A stretch of 64,000 nucleotides of DNA from Acidimicrobiales bacterium (GTDB lineage Bacteria; Actinomycetota; Acidimicrobiia; Acidimicrobiales; SHLQ01): NCBI GenBank assembly GCA_020629375.1, contig JAHDDK010000015.1, positions 1-64,000 of the forward strand, given 5' to 3'. Shown here piece after piece: positions 61,401 through 64,000 of this stretch. Positions within the stretch are counted from its first letter, which is position 1. Each line of letters begins with the position of its first letter. Below the pieces are notes generated by a model. That model was not told where the DNA came from, ran no database searches, and saw only the letters and a program-made list of their open reading frames with translations. A program made the translations under genes and the position numbers.

Positions 61401-63599
61401 GTCTTCTTCGAAATCGCACAGTCCGTCAAGATCGGTATCGACACAGGTGCCGGCTGTTGCGATGACCATCGGCGAGAGCTCCGAGGTCGAGGTCAGTTCG
61501 TCGTTCACCCGGGCGGTGGCTGTCAGCACAATCGCATCGCCAACCACGCCGGGCACCGAAAGCTGTGCGGACCCGGTCCCCGAAAGATCAACGTTTCTCG
61601 CCGCCTCGAACACTTCGGCCTCGGAGGTCTGGCTCGGGTTCTTGTAGACGTCGATCCGGTAGGTGTCGGCGATGCTGTCGAGATCGAACGTGATGGTGAG
61701 CAGACCGCCAATGGCGGATGCAGACGTGATCTCCGGGTAGTTCTGGAGATCATTCGGGCCATCATCGATGTCGCCCGGGTCGTTGATCGTGGGGCCTCCT
61801 GATTCGAGGTCGATCGGGGTGCCACCAATGTCGAAGATCTCCGATCGGGCGACACGGTTGGCCTTCGAGTCGATGCCGTCGATGTACACGCCGTCGTCGC
61901 TCATGTGGGCGATGACGGCCCTCCAGACACCGTTGTTGGCTGCGCCAGAGAGGAGTCGGACGCCCGTCGTTCCTCCCAGCGCAGCGCCGGTTGGGGAAAT
62001 GCCAAGACGATTTGCGTGGACGAGCGTGTCGTTCGCCGAGATGATGTCGACTTCGGAGATCGTGTGGCCAGCGATGGTGTTGACACCGTCGGGGTATGTA
62101 CCGATGCGGGTGCTCGTGGTGTCGGTGACGATGATCCCGTGATTGCCGTTGGGGACGATGGTCTCGCCGTCGCGACCGACGCCGATCATCGATCCGGCAA
62201 TCATGTTCTCCGTCCCGGCCGACGCAACGTCGATGCCCGAGGACGAGTTGCCGGCAACCACCACACGGTCAGCCGGCAGTGTGCCGCCAACGACGGCACC
62301 TCCGCCGCGCAGAACGATGCCGGTGCCGTTCGGGTCGGGCGTCAGGCCATCGGCCCGAGTCCCCACCTGGAGATGGTGGAGCCGGACGCCGTCAGCATCG
62401 ACGGCGACGCCAGCGATCGGCCATCCGCCGATCGCGATGCCGCGCACCACGCTGTCGACTGCGCTCGCACGGAAGTCGAGGCCGGTGCCCGCGATGTTGT
62501 TTCCGCGCAATTCGAGGCTGATCGATCCATCGATCGCGGCGGGACTCGCTGTCGTCGGTGCGGCCCAGCCCGTTTGCGTGGATCCGTCGATGTGGACCTG
62601 CGCGGTGACTGCCGGCAGCGGGGTCGCTGGTTGGATCGCCCAGCTGGACGTTCCGGGATCGTGGCCGGGGTCGGTGGTCGGAAGGTCGAACTCGATCGTG
62701 TCGAGCAGTGCGGAGGCGTTCGCCTCGGAGAGCGCAGCCCGCAAGGTGCATTCGACCGCTCCGCTCGGGATCGTCGCGCCCGTATCGCACACGCCGTCGC
62801 CAGCGAGGGCATCGTCGATGTCGCCAGAGCTGTTGACGATGGCCGTCGCCGAGGCCAGGTCGTCGATCTCTTCGGGTGTCAGTGCACGGGGGTAGACGAG
62901 AACTTCGTCGATGTCGCCCTCGTAATCCGACCATGTGGCCCCGGTGGAGTCCGAACCGAACACGAGGTCGGACGCTGCGTCGATGTCGGTTCGAGTCGTC
63001 GTCGTCGTGCCAACCGAGAGGCCATCGACGTAGAGAGTCATGTCGGCACCGTCGAGGACTCCGGCGACGTGGTGCCACCCACCGTCGTTCGGAGCCGCAA
63101 CGCTCACGTTCCAGCTCATGCCCTCGTCCCAGATCTGCCACGACAGCGTGCCGCCGCCGAGGTTGTCCCAGATGTAGAGCTCGTACCCGTCGCCGGCGGC
63201 GTCACGTTTCTCGGCGAGCTCCCATGATTCGGCGGGCGGTCCGGCCCCTGGAGTGAACGGGGTGCGCATCCACAGGCTCAGCGAGAGGTCACCCGTGCCG
63301 GGGTCCAGCGCCCCGGAGACGGGGTCGGTGATCACGACCATCTCGTTCGTGTTACCGGTGAAGTCGAGGGCGTGATGGGACACGCCAGGGGTGTGAACAG
63401 CACCGATGATTGTGCCGTCGAAGCCGTTGCCCGACGAGTCTCCGGCGATGGGACCCCCGCCTTCGTCAAAGCTCCAGTGCCCGACAGCACCCGATGGTGG
63501 CGCCGACAACGCCGGGGAGATCACCAGAACGATCCCGAAGACGATCGAGATGACGCCGATGACGGGCCGTCGCCGAAGATGCGGTCGGAACCGCCTCAT
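52461..63599 (-). CDS. Giant mosaic surface protein (LamG, CSLREA, LRR, FG-GAP, cadherin-like)
   Basis: A 3712-residue exported, membrane-anchored protein. After a signal peptide it has a LamG-like domain (about 38-243), three CSLREA segments (near 253, 1547 and 2004), each followed by a parallel beta-helix, and TSP3-like Asp-rich calcium repeats near 718-763 and 1043-1137. A leucine-rich-repeat region lies at about 773-1033 and six FG-GAP repeats at 1150-1538. Nine He_PIG/cadherin-like repeats of about 95 residues (2520-3373) and two cadherin-like ND repeats follow. One C-terminal membrane helix (near 3620) and a basic cytoplasmic tail end the chain. It is probably an adhesin; its ATG overlaps the upstream gene. 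Confidence 0.85.
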   Translation of the reverse strand: MRRFRPHLRRRPVIGVISIVFGIVLVISPALSAPPSGAVGHWSFDEGGGPIAGDSSGNGFDGTIIGAVHTPGVSHHALDFTGNTNEMVVITDPVSGALDPGTGDLSLSLWMRTPFTPGAGPPAESWELAEKRDAAGDGYELYIWDNLGGGTLSWQIWDEGMSWNVSVAAPNDGGWHHVAGVLDGADMTLYVDGLSVGTTTTTRTDIDAASDLVFGSDSTGATWSDYEGDIDEVLVYPRALTPEEIDDLASATAIVNSSGDIDDALAGDGVCDTGATIPSGAVECTLRAALSEANASALLDTIEFDLPTTDPGHDPGTSSWAIQPATPLPAVTAQVHIDGSTQTGWAAPTTASPAAIDGSISLELRGNNIAGTGLDFRASAVDSVVRGIAIGGWPIAGVAVDADGVRLHHLQVGTRADGLTPDPNGTGIVLRGGGAVVGGTLPADRVVVAGNSSSGIDVASAGTENMIAGSMIGVGRDGETIVPNGNHGIIVTDTTSTRIGTYPDGVNTIAGHTISEVDIISANDTLVHANRLGISPTGAALGGTTGVRLLSGAANNGVWRAVIAHMSDDGVYIDGIDSKANRVARSEIFDIGGTPIDLESGGPTINDPGDIDDGPNDLQNYPEITSASAIGGLLTITFDLDSIADTYRIDVYKNPSQTSEAEVFEAARNVDLSGTGSAQLSVPGVVGDAIVLTATARVNDELTSTSELSPMVIATAGTCVDTDLDGLCDFEEDENADADNDPATNPGPDTDGDGTPDYLDPVNTVGFDCGVDQAVISQLECGALVRLYESTAGANWTTSTNWMTSSPDQWHGVTVDGGVVTRVELDDNGLVGPLPAELTNLTQLTHLDVGRNAIDGAYPPFASMPGLIELDLSANSFDPSPFDPDLLALTSLERLELHGLSIISPIPSELGDLTSLRILDLGDNDLTGPIPAELDQLVALEVFDLGDNDLDAGPIPSWIDDRTSLRVLDLERTNRVGSLTSVFGELAGLTDLRLAGNDLGGRVPEGLDSSASLVELSLEQNRCLVAGTSALATFLDAATPGWDAACIDTDGDGLWDSAEDLNPDADFDPATTPSPDSDGDGSANAFDANDDDDAVGTAGETADPNNDGSPVDARDVDRDGEADYLDLATTPASTPIVDERRIAGDTGDLASAPQLGDMFGSDVTPIGDLDGDGTIDLAVGAPGADDGAIDRGRVHILLMRPDGSVRAQSTIGSAELDTPLPSQSNFGAAIVRAGDLNDDGTIELLVGAPGHSDGGPDRGAIFVLSLRPDGSLAEDVRLSSTTSGLPIDDGDRFGSAIDIAADADGNGLPEAIVGAPGGDDGGTDRGAIFVLDIHHDGRLNAATRFGSGNGLNVGLDDDDQFGSAIAVVGDLDGDGDPELAIGAPGADDGGIDRGAIHIVELNGGSLSAVETLSETSGGLSTGLADDLRFGTALGAVGDVNRDGTVDLLVGVPAADANGVDRGGVMLISLDPSGSSAGEQIIASGFGGLVDPLDDGDRFGAGIAGIGDLDGDGTIGMAVGASRDSDAVADGGAIWILDLDVASTVVVNSTTDQSDLAPGDGLCSTGQTIAGGAIECTLRAALEEANATQAVDTIEFEIPTTDLGYRTPGYWRIRPGSPLPSTNDTIAIVGDSQSGSTCATDGIHTLTVLINGADTTGPILQIGGANSEISGLALMGSDSAALVVTGDDTVARCNWVGFRPDLVNSAPTNFGIDVSGDRVVVGGTSAIDTNTIAVDGTTGIRTLGAATDVVISNNRVGTDPSGTIRTDVQTYGISITGSSARTLVEENLISGNRQHGIIVGTLSAIGPTIQANIVGPALDGTTAIRNGGQGIRVQSTALITIGGTDPAAGNTIAYNNGDGVNVQAGASTAIIGNSIFSNNALGIDIGVNGVTPNAVGDGVVDHPEIISAEASGGVARLVVQIHGEAGDRRIDGHITLTPDPSGHGEGRFPLSSTVIGHDGGTEEIVLVFPANPGDRITLTATTLDGNGDPISTSEFSNVYQTTARTTALVNSTSDLPDLTPGDDRCDTGGTNAAGLPECSLRAALDETNDTNSSLDRVEFAIPTNDPGYDVNTGVFTIASTANLRASGTTAIDGTTQDGFRPNTNPELASFNGQPVILIDGTSQPSLPMLSVSSPTEVSGLIFANGPAQAISITAGGSGSTVTSSWFGLDGTGRNAQPIVWNSILASGDDITIGGSDPINRNVFGDAGGSIRMQGGSGHLIRGNLVNTDIDGLVAFSQISGIQVESVTASSIDANVVFATGNHGVRVADSAGVVVSDNRIGVGTDGRSTAGTSPALVVERSQKVAVDGNLISGNDADAITIESSIASVYANDIGVDAFGDPAPNSGHGVVLIDSPDSQIGGLAPGSANTIRYNDGDGVSIDGGGAVVGNAIANNGGLAIDWDDDGVTANDPGDTDGVPNHPVLETLNLSGTLVTAEFSLDAPAGTYRIEFFDNSSTDPTGHGEAERFVTSVNVVHSGAGSEDFVAVFSADPGDLLSATATGLDDFGRTGDTSELSPTERTNQAPTFDLLVTGQADPEGGPVTLGLPATDLDGDTLAWTATGLPPGLAIDPTTGTISGTVSPTAGVQPSYSTVVTVSDGFRGSDIQSWLWVITDVNRPPVIDPIPSKVIDELTTVTFTATASDPDLPANTVSFSAPSLPPGATLDPGTGLFEWTPTEEHGPGSFTVTIVATDNGSPTLSDSTTFTIDVTEVNEIPQLDPIGDQLSGEGSTVSISPIVTDVDIPTNTLEWTATGLPPGLAIDSVTGEISGTIANTAGAASPYTVVVSVTDGVGGVQETIAWTITDTNQNPTIDPIEPQLVDEGGLVRFVVIDRDPDLPPNELTLSATGIPDGATFDPATGVFEWQTDEVDGPSTTIVTITSTDDGVPSLSATRPVTIEVAEVNADPTLDPISDTPVNEFETVTISPSFVDIDLPANTMTFSATGLPDTATLDTSTGEIVWTPDEATAPSVHEVALTISDEALGSSTQNFILEALEVNDPPTIAFVPDVTVNEFDTVSLLLQAVDPDLPANTLTFAASGLPEGAAVDPETGALEWTPTEADGPGAYTVTATVTDDAGAVASTSFVVTVNEINVDPVIESETEVTVRENDDVSLFFIARDIDVPADTLSWTATGLPPGLEIDPSTGIVTGRLPFTASDDSPYAVELTVSDGRGGTDTITVELKVEDQNRAPSITPVARQTINEGTSLRLPVIAVDPDGDLLSYSLSGQPGGAQIDAVTGQIRWTPAETQGPASYTFDVVVRDVRSDAITVTSTVRITVREVNQSPVLAAVPDGRASVDTDFTVGLAASDPDRPRNTLQYRLVDFPEGATINPSTGLVRWTPDEAHGGRTLDFTVEVTDNGSPALSSRQSFSVFVDPVVLAFVNPVATGDSYVVQFGESRVLSVLANDDGDALRIVRVTQPSGGRVEITSNQRALTFRPSEGFTGESSFTYVIENADGGRSSAQVIVFVGNPTLVANDDRFRTIENVAAEFDVLENDEFNTDGISLSVGRAINGTVSVLANDLVRYVPDDDFVGSDRFVYTIADAFGSERSAQVSIEVSGEVLTEQAIDLLEVDTPEPQEPIIAEADDESISAAPIQIGEITSGFAGAVSSLEIPPELAVGAGLWLILFGVIITWFLPGGAVMVMTNVAAGQQVLVHTRRGEPDRPFEIRHDADMIWTSGRPRRRRGRRFRKIETPGGPGYVDESHLTEMNEAYLDSTD

Positions 63600-64000
63600 C
63601 GCCGGCCGCCGATTCCGATGAGTCCTCGGCGTCGTGGCCGCGTGGGCGCCGCCGAGGCCGGAAGACGAAGACGGATCGCCTGAAGGGCGTCGTCGTTCTC
63701 TTCGATCGACAGGTCGCCTTGGAGGTCCTCGGCGAGGTGACGAGCGATCGCGAGTTCGGTGTCGGCGCCGCCGAGCAGCGCCAGGCGATCGGTGATCGTC
63801 GACTGCGACTCGAGCACCGTGAGTTCGGACACGCTGCGGAGCGCCCCGTCGTGGGTGATCATCAGCTCGACGTGTTGTTCGGCAATCGGAAGGTCCGAAT
63901 CGGCTGAGCTGGTCGCGACCTCGCAACGCACGAGTTCTGCACCCCGCATCCGACAGTCGGCGATCAGCGCCTCGACGAGCATGAGCAGGACCTCGCGGTC
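63596..64000 (-). CDS. C-terminal part of a histidine-kinase-like ATPase (5' end outside window)
   Basis: At least 134 codons are visible, reading in from the window edge; the gene continues beyond it. The segment LGGADTELAIARHLAEDLQGDLSI resembles the G2 box and last helix/strand of a HATPase_c domain (partly quoted). Residues before it (MLVEALIADCRMRGAELVRCEV) could be the helix leading to the N box. The ATP-lid glycines are reduced, so activity is unclear. The stop overlaps the giant adhesin ATG by 4 nt, so the two are coupled, and a sensory role in adhesin expression is conceivable. Confidence 0.5.
   Translation of the reverse strand, partial: DREVLLMLVEALIADCRMRGAELVRCEVATSSADSDLPIAEQHVELMITHDGALRSVSELTVLESQSTITDRLALLGGADTELAIARHLAEDLQGDLSIEENDDALQAIRLRLPASAAPTRPRRRGLIGIGGRR

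Overview
This is high-GC (roughly two-thirds G+C) actinobacterial DNA. Many genes start at GTG or TTG or lack a ribosome binding site, there is an F420-type oxidoreductase, and the urease order is ABCFGD. The gene mix (tandem ammonium transporters, urease, a PhoX-type phosphatase, a DddP-like DMSP lyase, a giant calcium-binding adhesin) suggests a free-living aquatic, probably marine, member of the Acidimicrobiia (Ilumatobacter-like). That placement is inference. No insertion sequence, prophage, CRISPR array or rRNA was seen; the only tRNA is tRNA-Ala(CGC).

Layout. 1-5 kb: FmdB-type zinc ribbon (cut by the window edge), plsY, galU, a duplicated 39-bp hairpin element, then molybdenum cofactor genes moeA (minus) and moaA-moaC (plus). 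5-13 kb: tRNA-Ala, glgP, a candidate structured small RNA, a GHMP sugar kinase coupled to a thioesterase, a ferredoxin and a degenerate GGDEF-EAL protein. 12.4-15.5 kb: two amt genes in tandem, with a phased GlnR-like array upstream. 15.5-26 kb: assorted metabolism and membrane genes (PQQ-like propeller, gamma-butyrobetaine-type dioxygenase, HpcH/HpaI aldolase, methyltransferases, CopC, ThiD, isochorismate synthase, LLM oxidoreductase). 26-35 kb: DddP-like M24 protein, a septum-formation-like protein, DUF3048 protein translationally coupled to a membrane-anchored sigma-like protein, mutM, a RecB-family nuclease. 35-42 kb: phoX behind a Pho-box-like array, a PLP enzyme, a lone Flp pilin, and a molybdenum hydroxylase with reversed domain order. 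42-48 kb: an L,D-transpeptidase lipoprotein, a large secreted SGNH hydrolase and a K+ channel. 48-52.5 kb: ureABCFGD. 52.5-64 kb: one 3712-residue mosaic surface protein, preceded by the 3' end of a histidine-kinase-like gene.

How the parts fit. The amt pair and urease form a nitrogen-acquisition set, and both carry GAAAC-type half-sites at 11-bp spacing, which suggests shared GlnR control. PhoX with its 11-bp repeats looks like phosphate-starvation control. MoeA, MoaA and MoaC would supply cofactor to the molybdenum hydroxylase. A -10-like TAnnnT hexamer lies 6-10 nt before the start codon of at least fourteen genes, so leaderless transcription appears common, and this helps fix several start sites. 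The most novel items are the small RNA, the GlnR-like and Pho-like arrays, the DddP-like lyase in an actinobacterium, the sigma-like membrane protein and the giant adhesin.
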